From: Chrysopilus asiliformis | Lineage: Eukaryota; Arthropoda; Insecta; Diptera; Rhagionidae | Direction of reading: 5' to 3' | Assembly (NCBI GenBank): GCA_964034945.1 | Contig: OZ035962.1 | Span: 81,179,942-81,243,941 of the forward strand | Length of the DNA: 64,000 bases | Part shown: positions 12,360 through 23,913 of the stretch, piece by piece | Layout of the letters: each line of letters opens with the position of its first letter | Numbering within the stretch: position 1 is the stretch's first letter | The notes under the pieces: generated by a model | The model's database searches: none | What the model was told of the DNA's origin: nothing | What the model saw: the letters and a program-made list of their open reading frames with translations, nothing else | Translations under genes and position numbers: made by a program

Positions 12360-12832
12360 AGTAGAGATTCGGTAATTCGAATCAATAGAAACCAGACCTA
12401 ATTCGAACCACGTTGATTTTCGAATTACTATGAATACTTTTTTATGGTGGACATTTTGTTTAATAAAACATCCTTAATGCAAAAAAAAAATATTTTCAAG
12501 TTAAAATTAAGTAACAATATTCCTGCATTCAAAAAGTATATATACCTATGTGACAACATTCAATTCTTTTTAAAGAAACTTGAAATTTTGGCTTCAAAAT
12601 TAATACCTGTACAACAGTTACGACAGAACTTCCTTCCGTCTGTCATCTGTCTGTCATCACGCAAATTTTGATACTAAATATCTTAGTCATTGTATTCAAG
12701 CCATTTCCATGCTCAACCAGAAAAGTTCGAATTACGGAGACCAATGCATGGACCACAATTTGAATTACAAGATACCCAATATAAAAAATGGTTGTTCGAA
12801 TTACCGGGTGTTCTAATTACCGAGTCTCTACT
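12360..12832. mobile_element. pogo/Tigger-like MITE
   Basis: Terminal inverted repeats: the left end AGTAGAGATTCGGTAATTCG pairs with the right end, whose reverse complement is AGTAGAGACTCGGTAATTAG. Text of the type CAGTAGA..CTCG.TAATTCGAAC is typical of pogo-group TIRs, which create TA duplications. Here the outermost base is missing or altered, so the TA duplication is not clean. No transposase remains inside. Confidence 0.55.
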
Positions 12833-12844
12833 ATACTTTGAAAA

Positions 12845-13094
12845 CAGCTGGGATGGAATCGCGTAAGATGATAGTTGATGGTGACTGTCAGTCGTAAATT
12901 TTTCGGAATTCGATACAATTGCAGTTATCAACATTTTGGCAAAAATTTTCTAATAAAAAGCGACATTTACACGAGTACCACCGCTTTGTGATTCCATTTT
13001 GATTAAAATTTGCAAAACTTTCGCCATACCAAGTCCCGAAAAATTGACGGGTGACAGTCACTATCACTTGTCACCGTAAGCGATTCCAGCCTTG
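12845..13094. mobile_element. Foldback MITE with ~60-bp inverted arms
   Basis: The left arm (12848-12905) carries TGGAATCGCGTAAG, TGACTGTCAG and AAATTTTTCGG. The right arm (13035-13091) carries their inverted counterparts CCGAAAAATT, TGACAGTCAC and GTAAGCGATTCCAG. The terminal text is close to CAGGGCTGGAATCGC, a hAT-like end, but no clean target duplication is visible. Confidence 0.6.
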
Positions 13095-13242
13095 GAGATA
13101 TCAAAAACAAAATAATAGAATTTCCTACAATAATTAAAAAATATCTGATGTAAACAGCACATGATTTTCTTATACAAAATCTACATTGATGCGCAATAAA
13201 TAATTTAAATTTTTGTGAGCCACACAAGATTTTTTTATACTC

Positions 13243-13481
13243 TATATTGCCAAACCCGCGGCCCAGGACGTGTTTGAATGGGGCCCAACAAAAACTGATA
13301 TATTCACAAACTTTATGAATTAATGAAGTTTAAATTACTTAAAATTGTTACCTAAGTATGTATAAATTGTACGTCTTTTACTAATCAGGTATCTTTAGGG
13401 TTAGTATATTTTTTTTGTGGCCCAATATAACTCGTCTTTTCCCAATGCGGCCCAGGAAAGCTAAGAGGTTGGACACCCCTG
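13243..13481. mobile_element. hAT-like MITE
   Basis: The right end reversed reads CAGGGGTGTCCAACCTCTTA followed by CTTTCCTGGGCCGCATTGGG, a widespread hAT-type terminus. The left end shows TGCCAAACCCGCGGCCCAGG, the matching inverted arm with its outer bases lost. Both flanks contain TCTATA, perhaps the remnant of an 8-bp duplication. Confidence 0.6.
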
Positions 13482-13563
13482 TTCTATACGATATATTATA
13501 ATAATTCGAATTACAATTCGCACAAGGTTTGTGGCATCGGAGTATAAATACTCAAATCGAGTT

Positions 13564-13777
13564 TTACTCCACCAAAATCCTGTAAGCCTGCGTTGAAGCT
13601 GGCAAAGCAGGCTCTGATGACGGTGAGCCAGCTTTCCATACCAGAAACAGGCTCCTGATGGGTTTTCAGGGCAGACATATCCGACCTGCTGGGGGGAAAT
13701 TTGGATGTGAAAACATCCGCAAAAATAATATAATTTTGTTGTTTTTGCAGACCTTATAAGCCGAGAAATTCTAATAG
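13564..13777 (+). repeat. 214-bp structured dispersed repeat, copy 1 (family F)
   Basis: It is almost identical to 26906-27119: four differences were counted over 214 bases. It has no terminal inverted repeats. Several short hairpins can be drawn: GGCTC...GAGCC around the TGATGAC motif, CCTGC...GCAGG, and GGATGTGAAAACATCC. The 3' part, TTTTGTTGTTTTTGCAG|ACC, looks like an intron acceptor. It could be a SINE-like or RNA-derived sequence; no A/B-box promoter was recognised. Confidence 0.7.
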
Positions 13778-13779
13778 GA

Positions 13780-14267
13780 TATATATCATATAGAAGTATA
13801 TTAGATTTAGTATACCATTTGTAACCATTTGTTTCAAAAATGAACTACACCAGGGTGGCAGGGATGACAAAAGATTTTGATTTCCGCATGTTCTTCCGTC
13901 TGTCTGTTTGTCCTTCTGTCTGTCCGTATGCCCGTCCGTGAACGCCATAACTTTTGAAAGGATTGAGCTAGAGACTTGAAATTTTTAACGCGCAAAATTG
14001 GACCATTTTTTCCCTCTTCCCCATACAAACGAAACAGTTTTGTGCAGTTTTCTTGAAAACGGTGAGTCATATTGAAAAATTTATAAAGGCAAAATCTGTT
14101 TAGAATAGATTTTACATAACTGTGTCATACATCAAAATCAAATCGGACTACTCCTTTCCTCCTTTTCTCTAGAAATGGATTTTTTTTAAATACACAAACA
14201 TTTTGTCTGTCATCATATAGAGTATTTGACGATTGGCCCGTTGCAGTTGTAGTTTTGCTTATGTTTT
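13780..14267 (+). repeat. Family D repeat, near full length
   Basis: It starts with TATCATATAGAAGTATATTA and continues with TGAACTACACCAGGGTGG, a GTCY run (13895-13937), GGATTGAGCTAGAGACTTGA and TTTTCTTGAAAACGGTGAGT. It ends GACGATTGGCCCGTTGCAGT then TGTAGTTTTGCTTATGTTTT. It abuts family F copy 1. The 3' end matches that of family C, suggesting common mobilising machinery. Confidence 0.7.
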
Positions 14268-16375
14268 TGTCATAAATTCAAAAAAATAATCAATTTGGGA
14301 CAACATCGCAATCATAAAAAGCGTTTAATCATTAATGAAATGATCTGATAGCACTTTATAAAATATGCTTCAATCTATTTAAAAAAAAATACTTCCCCTT
14401 TTGCGTCTCGATATTAAAAACATTTTTTTTTTCACTTTTTTTACGTAGTTTTATTTCTTGTTTATTATTATTGCATTTTGAGGTTGTTTTTGTTGTTTTT
14501 CCTATATTGCCGAGTCTGTTTTCAATTTTTTTTTGTTAATATTAAATGCGCATGAGCTGAATTTACGTTGTGCAAGAAAACGACGATGAAAACTTTACAA
14601 ACGAAACGAAAAAGTTGAGAAAAAAATATAAAACAAGTAAAAAAAAGCAAAAGAAGACGGAATGCGACGGAACGAGGAATGAAGGGAGATGGTAGATAAA
14701 TTACTGGGTTTTCTACAGTGGGATGGAGTGTGGGGGAAAAGAGTTGACTGACTTGACAGTATAGTTAAATGAAATGGGGAAGAACTCCAAACGGACAAAC
14801 GACAAAATCCGATGCAAATGAAGTTAATTTTTTTATACATATTTAATTGCTATGACAAATATTGCTTTTAAAGTGAAACGCCCGGTATTTTTGCTTAATA
14901 CATAATTCAAATTTAAATTAGCAACTGATAGCAGGAATCTATATTGATATTTTGTAAAATAGAAAAAAAAATGGTAAAATATTGAAATAAATTTATGCTG
15001 CAATCATGCAAAATAAATGTAGTTACATTTATCTGTCTATGCTTACTCTATTCACATTTATGTTGTACGAAAAATATGTTGATGAATGTGCCTTGAATGC
15101 AAAAAAAAAAAACAAGAATCCGAAAGCAATTTTAGCCAACATTGTCTTCATGTACATATATTTCAACCCCAATGTTGTACATATGTTGTCCACACAATCA
15201 ACATTCATATCACATCAACGTGTATCTATCTATCTAGCTATCTACATTATTATACATCTATAGATAGAGCATATAAAAATTCGTATCTCTTGTATTTCAT
15301 TTTTTTTTCGACTTTGCCTTTTGTCCGCTTTTTTCGAGTATATCTTGTGTGTTATTGAAATTGTGTACAGACACATTGGAGCTTTTAGCATAAATAGATA
15401 GATATTTAGATAGATATATAGATAAATGCATACTCACCAGTCAGATACAGATAAATAACCATTTAGGAAATTTGAAACATTATAACGTTTATTATCGCAA
15501 GTTCATGCTTTTTATGCTACTATGGCTTCTTGTTAGAAATTTGTTAACGATCCGAGAGATCATGATTTTTAATGTTGGTATGTTTTCGTATAGGAAATTG
15601 TTGTTACTGCAAACGTTAGGTAAGGGGGTGTGATGTTTGGGAGGGGCCGGTGTGAATAGTGGAATAGCGAAAAGGTGTTTTGGGGCAGGTATAGTCTTCA
15701 TCTCATCGCATCTGTAAATAATAATGAGTCGTTGTTTGTGTTTGTGTTGGTTTTTTTTGCAATTAGATAATGAGATTTTAATATTTGCCTTGAATGCTAG
15801 AAAAAAATTTTTGTTCAATTTTTTTTTTTGTGAATTTACTTACATGTTGCAATTATGTGAGATCTAAACAAGCATTTCAATGGCATTGCTAATTTTTGGA
15901 TTCCAGTGACATTTTTCTTGGAAGAATATCAATAGAAAATTAAATTTTTCATGTGTTTTTGACAGAATTGTACACCGTTTTTTTTTTACCTGAAGATCTT
16001 TGTTTCAATTTGCACAGATCTTTTTTACGTGATTTATACAAAGAAAAATAATTCATACAAAAAATTGTAATATATGACTTCCTAAAAATAGCAGAGATGG
16101 GAAACGTTATCGTAACGTAACAAAATAACGAAACGAAATAACGATTTTCCTGTTTTTTTTCCTCAAAATTGCGTTATAACTTTATAGAAATTTAATTCCG
16201 TTACAATAACGAAAAACGTAACGAAAACTGTTATTTATTTATTCGTTTTTTATTTATTTTTGCTTTATTTTATTTTTTAATTTTTTTAAATTTTTTTTTT
16301 TTTGCTTTATTTTATTTTTTATTATTTTTTTTCGGAAGTTTTCCACAAAAATTCATCAAGTATAACCCCACAGAC
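14268..16375. other. AT-rich stretch with simple repeats, no supported gene
   Basis: It contains poly-T runs, (TATC)n-like text near 15225-15245, (GATA)n-like text near 15396-15425, and several GTAACG/AACGAAA blocks at 16100-16230 that are partly inverted. The minus frame at 15492-15818 (108 codons) has no recognisable domain and a composition expected by chance. Confidence 0.5.
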
Positions 16376-17300
16376 CTACTATCTGCATAACATATAATTA
16401 AATATCAGTTGTGGTCAACACAAAACTTTCTTCTACAAAATCTACGACCCTGTGCAATTTACGTTGTATTGTACTGTCGTATTGTCAACCTAAGACGACC
16501 TCCCAATAAATTGTTGGTTCATCCAAAAATATCAAAAACGTACAAAATTTGAGATAACTTGAGAACGGTAAAAGATATCAATTTACGGTAAATGGCAAAA
16601 ATGTAGAAAATTTTAACATCTCCAATTCTTCCTTAAATTAATTTGTCGAAAAACCGTTAGTTTGCAAGTAATTTGCAAAAATATATTTTTTTATATTTTA
16701 ATCTAAATATCTAAATAACGGAAAAGATAACGGATAACGGTAAGAAACAAAATTGTTCAGAATGCCATTCTCATTAATTCACTTCATACATTCAGTCAGC
16801 AAAAACCCGTTAGTTTTCGAGATAATCGCAAAAAACTGTTTTTTTTGGAAATAACGGTTTATCTCGATAACAGGTGGAGATATCGAGTTACAGCTAAAGA
16901 CAAAAGTGTGGGAAATTTCATTTTCTCCAAGTTTTGTCATACTTAAGGCCACTAAAAAACGCGTAGTTTGGGAGTAAATCGAGAAAAACGAAATTGCGAT
17001 TTTTGAAAAACCGCCATTTTGGATACTTCCGGTTAACGGATTTCCACCAAAAGTTGATAGGATCGTCCTATTTCAGGACCCAACATGCCTATAAAATTTC
17101 ATGGCGCTAGCTCTATTAGTTTTTGAGAAATCTTGTACACAGACTGACAGACAGACTGACAGACAGAAAGACATGTTTTTAATATGACTCCAATCGACTC
17201 AGGAGTGATCGGGAAATGTTTTTTTAGGCAAAATTAAGAGGTCGAAATTTTTCATGAATACAATACTTTATTATACTCCGTAGAAGAAAGTAAAAATATT
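16376..17300 (-). repeat. Family A repeat, near full length (minus orientation)
   Basis: In minus orientation it begins near 17300 (CTTTCTTCTACGGAGTATAA) and passes GACCTCTTAATTTTGCCTAA and a CAGTCTGTCTGTC microsatellite (17140-17175). It ends near 16376 with GTTGTGGTCAACACAAAACT (plus strand). The copy at 46455-47360 is the same family in the opposite orientation. Here TACTTAAGGCC (16947-16957) is intact, the unoccupied form of the site filled by a MITE at 46799. Confidence 0.75.
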
Positions 17301-17437
17301 GGGTGGGGTAGTATTTTTAATTATATTTTGATTCTAAATCGTACTTTGTTTTGGCCAGATTCACTCTATTTCTGGAGATATGAAAAAGAAAATCTTTTAA
17401 GCAACGAAAATATTTTCTTTTTGGTATCTCCAGAAGT

Positions 17438-17606
17438 CACGGTTGTGAAAACCCGGGTTTTTTTTTTAGAAAAGCCCAATCCACTGGGTTTTTTATGGCT
17501 TTTATTGGGTTTTTTAATGGTGTTTTAGTCCGATTTTTTCGGGTTTTTTTGAATGGACTTTTAAAAAAAACTCTGGGTTTTTGGGCTGTGAAAAATAATA
17601 ACCCTG
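17438..17606. mobile_element. 169-bp hAT-like MITE with perfect 8-bp target duplication
   Basis: CCAGAAGT occurs immediately on both sides (17430-17437 and 17607-17614). Ends are CACGGTTGTGAAAACCCGGG on the left and, reversed, CAGGGTTATTATTTTTCAC on the right. The interior is GGGTTTTTT-rich. A longer relative lies at 19726-20399. The flanks are themselves inverted arms (about 17352-17380 and 17610-17635, CCAGATTCACTCTA type), so the MITE landed in the loop side of an older foldback. Confidence 0.8.
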
Positions 17607-17614
17607 CCAGAAGT

Positions 17615-19725
17615 AGAGTGAATCTGGTGAAAGCCAAGTCCGACTCAGAATCAGCGAATTCAAAATAGCTCAAAATTCAATATCTTTGATATTGACACAA
17701 AAAATGTCAAAAAATTTCAAAAGATTAATGGGCAGCCCACAGAGGTTTTTTTATCAAACTTTTCAAGGTAGATAAAAAAAACGTTTTCCGTAACGAGATT
17801 TTCTTCTTAATTTATGAAAAAAATACTCAAAAATGTGGAAAAATCCGATCTTGAGAAAATGAATTTCTTGCACAGTGCAAGAAATTCATTTTCGCAAGAT
17901 GGCAATTTTTTCACATTTTTGTAGGACGTAATTTTTTTGTTTTTAAATGAATTTGAAATATTGGAGCCATTAAAAGGTGGAAAATTTTTCAATATAAACA
18001 AAAATCATTTGAAATTCGTTTCCGTTCAGCGCTGCAGACAATAAACGCTCAATTTTCTTGAAATTTTAATGAATCCTAAATATGTGTTGAAAGGAAATAA
18101 CTGCGCAACCTCTAGACAAGTTCGAATTTGCCGCCCCCGCATTATACCGTCAGCCACCCAAAAACCACCCTCTTTTACTTTGGACGTCATTTTCATTCCT
18201 TTGGACTCCATTTTCCTTGTTATGAAAATGTCTCTTCCCTTCTGTCGCCTGTTCCCACACGATCCCCACTTCTCCATTTTAGCCTTTAGCTACGATTCCG
18301 CTCACCTTTGGGGACAGATTCCACCCCTAACATGTGAACTACTGCCATTTATTTTATTTTTCAGTTTTCCCTTTGTGCTCGTTGTCTCGGAAGCCACCCT
18401 TCAATCGCACTTCGCTATTTGTTCTCCAATATTTCCATTATCCTTGCACGTAACCTTAATTCCTGTTTCTTGTACCAAACAACGAAGCTACTCGAATCCC
18501 CCCAAATTTGCCCGATTTTCTGTGGGGAATGAAGTGAACAACAAGAGAAACCAATGTTCGTGGGGGTGGTTGAGGGAGAGCAGCCTCGAATTAGAAAAAT
18601 AGCTGTACAAGTTTTCACATTCAAGTTTTCTATCTTTCCAGTGCCGATATCACCATCTGTTCCAGATTCATATTTCTTCATTTTCTCTTTCTTCTCTGGT
18701 TTTGGTTTTTCTACTCCTGCCCCCCACCTCCATTTCTAGTTCTTTGTCAACATTTTCTTCGTTTTACGTGTGCACAAAAAAAGTTCTACTAACCTGCATA
18801 GACAACAATCTCATCCTTACGTCTTTCGTTGTATCGTCCCGAATTCTAAATCTTTCTCGAAAGTAACTTGTTTCAATATACTCCACCCTCTCCCGTTAGC
18901 ATTGCTTTTCATATAGAATATATGCTCAACTTTTCTCAAAAACCGTAAAATATAGAACACTTCCATGCTCTTAAAGTTCAACCCGCCCTCATTTCAACCG
19001 CCTACACCAATTCAGAACGCCAAACCTATGGCGAATTTTTACGCCCCAAATCCCATCGACCTTATTATTTTCGTTCGAAAATTCCCCTGATTTTCTTTGG
19101 GATCCTCATAATAAACAACTTTTCAAAAAAATAAAACAAAAAAAACGTCTTTCTAGTGGAGTTTTTGAAGCAAAATACTGACATATTCTACATAGAAAAA
19201 AAAAGAAATAAATTCACATGCGATAAACAAAGAAAATGTTGTTTAAACCTTGTGGAATATTTCCAGGCCATTGTTATACTAATATATTGTCTGGTAAGGA
19301 TGTATAATGTGGGAAAACATGCTTGGAGTTTTGTGAAAAATTTATTTTTTTGACAAATAAACGAAAGTTTTGATTCAATGGGCAGTTTGAATTTAAAAAA
19401 AATGTATAAACCTTACAAATGTTGCATCCAGTCCATGGTTCGTAGTGCGTGCAGTAGCGAGAATGAAAACGGTTTCCAAATATAATTTGAAGTGATCAAA
19501 TCTTGCCTTGAGGTGTGTTAGTAGTACTACAAAGAATAAGAAGATTTATGTATAAGATTCCGTCCTTAGAACCAACAAGGGGCGGCTTCACATTCCTGAT
19601 CCCATTGTGGTTGAAAAATTTCGTTGTGTTCCTAAATACTAATTTATCTGACCGTTTTTACTGACCTATCTGAAGTAAAAATGCGATGAAAATTGTGTTG
19701 GAATTGCATAAGATGGGGTTAAGAG
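17615..19725. other. AT-rich stretch with a C-rich patch and an unusually long open frame
   Basis: At 18069-18602 (plus strand) 177 codons are open. The frame is proline-, serine- and phenylalanine-rich with one hydrophobic run (about residues 90-107). No domain is recognised and antisense frames overlap it at 18026-18277 and 18415-18681. The local lack of stop codons fits the C-rich composition of 18100-18760 rather than coding constraint. Nothing else was recognised. Confidence 0.35.
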
Positions 19726-20399
19726 CAGGGTTGTTATTATTTTCCACATCCTAAAAAAAACCCACTTAGTTTTAAAAAAAAACACCCAAAAAACCCAAAA
19801 AATTGTACAAAACACCATGAAAAAAATCCAATAAACCAAAAAAAAAAAAACCCCAATAAAATCCAGAAAAAAATGTTTGGTTTTAATTGTCGATATTAGA
19901 TAAAAATAAGTACATTTTATTTAAAAAGAAAAAAATCCATCATCGGTTTTCATGAAATCCACTAGTGGGAAAATTGTTTTTGCGTTGTATTCACTCTTCT
20001 ACTCTGCGTCTTCGTGCCCAATACAAGCAAATTTTAACGTTTTTAGCGGCAGTTTTAAAATTTGAAAATTTGAATTTTACTAGTAAACTTTTTTTATTTT
20101 TATTAATTAAAAGAAGTGATGTGGTTACATTCTCTCTCTCTTTCTCTCGGCGCTACAACCGATTTCCGGTCTTGGCCTGCCTCAATGTCTCTCGCCAGAG
20201 GTCTCGGTCGCGTGCCGATGTCCTCCAGTTTCGCATTCCAATTTTCTTCGCGTCCTAGTCAACGCCGTCTTGCCATCTGAAGTTGGGTCTTCCTCGTCGC
20301 CTTGTTGTTAATGTTTTTAAAAACCCAAAAAACCTCGATAAAATCCAGTGTGTTGGGCTTTTTTTAAAAAAAGAAACCCCGGGTTTTTCACAACCCTTG
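19726..20399. mobile_element. hAT-like element related to 17438-17606, carrying a LINE fragment
   Basis: The left end CAGGGTTGTTATTATTTTCC and the reversed right end CAAGGGTTGTGAAAAACCC match the MITE at 17438-17606. AAACCC-rich interior text occurs on both sides of an inserted segment. Flanking TAAGAG on both sides is an imperfect duplication. The extra length is partly due to LINE-derived DNA around 20140-20316. Confidence 0.6.
20153..20302 (-). pseudogene. LINE reverse-transcriptase C-terminal fragment
   Basis: The minus-strand translation from about 20302 reads RRRGRPNFRWQDGVD, stop, then DAKKIGMRNWRTSARDRDLW and ends about 10 residues later (stop at 20155-20153). The pattern GRP..RW.D.V..D....G..NW...A.DR..WR.....AK is the typical C-terminal tail of non-LTR retrotransposon polymerases. 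One in-frame TAG breaks it. A GAGA-rich tail follows the natural stop, as in a 3' end of a LINE copy. The clade cannot be fixed from 50 residues. Confidence 0.7.
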
Positions 20400-20454
20400 C
20401 TAAGAGGGAAGGTTTGAGCAGATTTTAGTGAACGAAAAAAAGCAGGAAATTTTA

Positions 20455-21086
20455 TTTACTTTGAATTTGGTTATATGCATTTTCTTCATAGCGCATAGTT
20501 TCCGAGATATGTTCAAAAGACCTCATTTTAAAAAAAAATGTGGTGAGAACCGTTAGAGATGTTAAAAAACCGTTAAAGGAAAAATATGTGGAAAATTTTG
20601 TTTCTTTTAAATTTTGTAATATCCATTTTTTCCCAAAAACGCACGGGTTTCGAGAAACTTTCAAAAAAAATTGTAGTTAAAAAAGAAGTGTATGAGAGGT
20701 ACCCATAATAGGTACCATTACTTTTCCAAAAGTTAATAGAAAACCACGATTTTCATAAAACTCATTAACAAAAAATTTCAAGTCGTTAGGTCAACGCGTT
20801 CTCGGGTTATTTAAGATACGTAAAACGGACAGACCGACAGACCAACAGACCGACAGACCAACAGACCAACAGACCAACAGACCAACAGACCAACAGACCG
20901 ACAGACCGACAAACCAACAGACCAACAGACCAACAGACCGACAGACCAACAGACCGACAGACCCACAGACAAATGCACGGGCATCCTCATAATTTTGCCT
21001 GGAACGGATTTCTATCTGGCCGCGTTCTCGAGTCGCTCTTCGTCATGAATACAATACTTTCCCTTCATAGAAGAGGAAAGTTAAAA
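20455..21086 (-). repeat. Family B repeat (minus orientation)
   Basis: In minus orientation it begins near 21086 with ACTTTCCTCTTCTATGAAGG then GAAAGTATTGTATTCATG, and continues with a long ACAGACCR array and TTTCGAGATATGTT-type text. The homologue at 34605-35200 runs the other way. It shares the hairpin-type start with family A. Confidence 0.65.
20829..20970 (+). repeat. 8-bp tandem array, ACAGACCR, about 18 units
   Basis: Units alternate between ACAGACCA and ACAGACCG. The array lies at the position of the GTCY microsatellite in families A-D and is the longest such expansion in the window. Confidence 0.9.
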
Positions 21087-21802
21087 AAAAAGTTGAAAAC
21101 TTGAAATGATTTTACATAATTTTACCACACATTAAAATCCGATTTGAGCCATCTAAACCATTAATTTGAATTGAATGGCTCTCAAATATTTCAGAAATAT
21201 TTCCGGACTAATTTATTATCTGAACGTCTTTTTAAAACCCACATTATTTACGGTATTCTACGATTATCTTTTGGCGATTGCATATTTTTTGTCTTATGTT
21301 TTTCGTTTCGAAATATCCATTGCTGGGCTTTTTTTTGCAACTACGATGACGACGAAATTTTCTGCTTGAATTTTTTTGACCTTCACTTTACTTTGATTTC
21401 TTTAGATTAATTCAATTTTTTCTTATGTTCGCTCGTCAAATTTAGTTGATCGTGAAGCGCCTCTTCACGTCTTGGGGTTTCGTATCTCTGACCCAGACTA
21501 GCAATGCGATTTTTTTTATTTTGCAGTTTTTTTTTCTATTTTGGCCAACGATTGAACTAATCATCTTTCAGATATTCCATTTTATAGTCGAACACCTTAA
21601 TTCAATATTAATTTTTTTGTGTCTCGTGGTTCCACTTAGATTTGGTTAATTTGCGGGGCAAAGGCGAGAGGGGGCCGAGGTGTTTAGCATGTAGGTCCAA
21701 CTTGGGTGATCTGCGAGAATAGATTTTGTTAAAAAAAAAACCCTCCAGCAAACAATTTGTAGAAGTTGGAAAATGGAAGGTGTTTATGCCAAAATACTCT
21801 TT
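21087..21802. other. T-rich stretch, nothing recognised
   Basis: Overlapping short frames rich in Phe and Leu reflect T-richness. No repeat or gene was supported. Confidence 0.5.
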
Positions 21803-21905
21803 ACTTTCTTATAAGAAGTATAATAAAGTTTTTTATTCTTGAATACTTTTGACCTCTTAATTTTGCATAAAAAACATTTCCCGGCCACTTCTGAGTCGAT
21901 TAAGC
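21803..21905 (+). repeat. Family A 5' fragment
   Basis: ACTTTCTTATAAGAAGTATA, TTTTGACCTCTTAATTTTGC and TTTCCCGGCCACTTCTGAGT match the start of family A (46455-46550). Confidence 0.65.
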
Positions 21906-21911
21906 ATTATT

Positions 21912-22090
21912 ACAGATAAAATCTGTGTAGAGTATGATTTTACATAACTGTTCCACACATCAAAATTTAATTGGACCACGCCTGTCCCCCTCTCCTATAC
22001 GAACGGATTTTTTAAAATAAACATTTTATCTGTCATCATATAGAGTATTTGACGATTGGCCCCTGGGCATTGTAGCTTTTCTTATGTTTT
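21912..22090 (+). repeat. Family D 3' half
   Basis: It runs from TATGATTTTACATAACTGTT through TTTATCTGTCATCATATAGA to the terminal TGTAGCTTTTCTTATGTTTT. It directly follows the family A fragment, so one truncated the other. Confidence 0.65.
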
Positions 22091-23909
22091 TTTTACTTAT
22101 TGTATATTAAACAATTTAAGTTATTTTGGCCATTATTTGTAACAATGAAGCAAACTTTATTCTTTGAAATAAAAGTGGTTTCAATTTTTTTTTCCAAAAA
22201 TCAACAAAAGAATTTTTGAAAATTTCTTAAATATAAAGGGATTTTGCCAAAAGTTCATTGAATAGTCACTTGAAATTTCTCAAAATTTCTTTCAACGCAC
22301 CTTCGCCAATCTGTTTGTTGTGCTTGGTTTACCTTTACCATACCTAAAAAATTGCAGTGTACAGGCGAGGTGTGAGAGAATGAGATTTTTGCGATTCAAT
22401 TGTGGGTAATTTGCGGCTTTTGGCGGGTATTATTTTGTTTTATTCTTTTTTTTAAATATTTTGTGTGGGGATTTGTGCGCTTGATCTCCGATTGATTTAA
22501 TTACACGACGTATACAAATTCCAACAGGTTTCGTTAATTTTTTTTTATTATTATTTTTTTTTAAATTCATGTCCAAATAATAAAATTCTATGTTTTCCAC
22601 CGTCATTCGTCGATGGTTAATAACTTGAATTTATATGGGAATTGTTTTGATTTTTCGTTTTGCGAATAATGTTTTAATGTTTTGCAACAAAATCAAAAAC
22701 AAGAAATGAATTCTTTGATGGTTTTTTCATGTTATGCAATCAAATTGCAGAATCATAATCGAGATGATTAATTAATTTATTATTTGAAATAATTTTTGAA
22801 CGCTGAGGTAAATATTTTTCATATTATTTTTCTAAGTTGAGAGTGTGAGTTAATAAAAGCATAAAGAGGAAAATCCGGTTATTGATCTTTTTTTTTGTAG
22901 AAGAAAGACATTTAATTTCACGTGAAATTCGATTCAGGAATTTTCCTATGACTGTTTTTTTTTCGTTGTTCTGGGGTGCAAATACTCGTAAATGTCGGGG
23001 GTTAAATTAATTATTTAAAATCGTTATGGGCAACAATTAGGCACAACCACAAACATTTTAATGATTTTTGTACTTTGATTAGCATATCGCCTTCGGGTGG
23101 TAATTTAATTGAAGTTTGGACAAAATCTTTTGTTTTCGTTGAAAAAATCAATCGTTTTTTCAAATATTTGAAAGGGGTTTTGAAAGACTAATAAAGAAAA
23201 ATTAGACGTTTTTCCTTCAACAAAATATTTTTACTTGCCAAGTAACACTTATACGATGGTGTCAAAATTTAGTTGTGCCAAGAGAGCCTTTTGTGGAAGA
23301 GAAACCGTCTAAATTTTTTTTTTGGCTGTCTTTAAAAATTGCACTATGCGGCAACGCATCCCAATTGGTATGCCATAGCTCTGAACCCTTTTTATTTTCG
23401 CCACATCCGTGTTATTTGTGTGGCCAAAACCCTCGATGCGTTAAAACATCAAGGTTTTATGGCTCTTAAAAATTGCTTTTCGAGAAAAAAGTCCTTAATT
23501 TTGGCCGTCGGAAAAAGATTTTACAAGGATTTGAATTTTTTGGACCGCAGGTGGGGAGGGTCACCAAAAATGTTCGCGGAGAGTCCAAAAGATGTTGTTA
23601 CGTCACTTAGCCCACATCAGCGCCATCTGATTTTCATGGACAACAGCGAAAACTGTCCCAAAAGTGATTAAAACCCGATTTATGGTCTGCAGTCCATGGA
23701 AAATGGTAGGTGCGGTAACCGAGGAGGAAGGAAGAATTGTGACAAAACTTCAACTCAAATTTGCGGTGGAAGAGGGGAGGAGTGAAAGACGATACGTGCT
23801 AGAACTTTATGCTCGAGTTTATTGGGGAGTGTGAAATTTTTTCTATTGTTCTTTGCTCGAGATAATTCGAGTGCAATCGTTTGTGATTGTGAAAGCCTTT
23901 CTTTTGAAT
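22091..23909. other. AT-rich stretch, no supported gene
   Basis: Two overlapping plus-strand frames (23275-23469 and 23339-23671) lie in a less AT-rich patch. Neither shows a domain. Confidence 0.4.
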
Positions 23910-23913
23910 TTAA

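Noticed and set aside
23275..23671. Two overlapping plus-strand frames
   Set aside because: No domain was recognised and neither frame is bounded by convincing splice sites.
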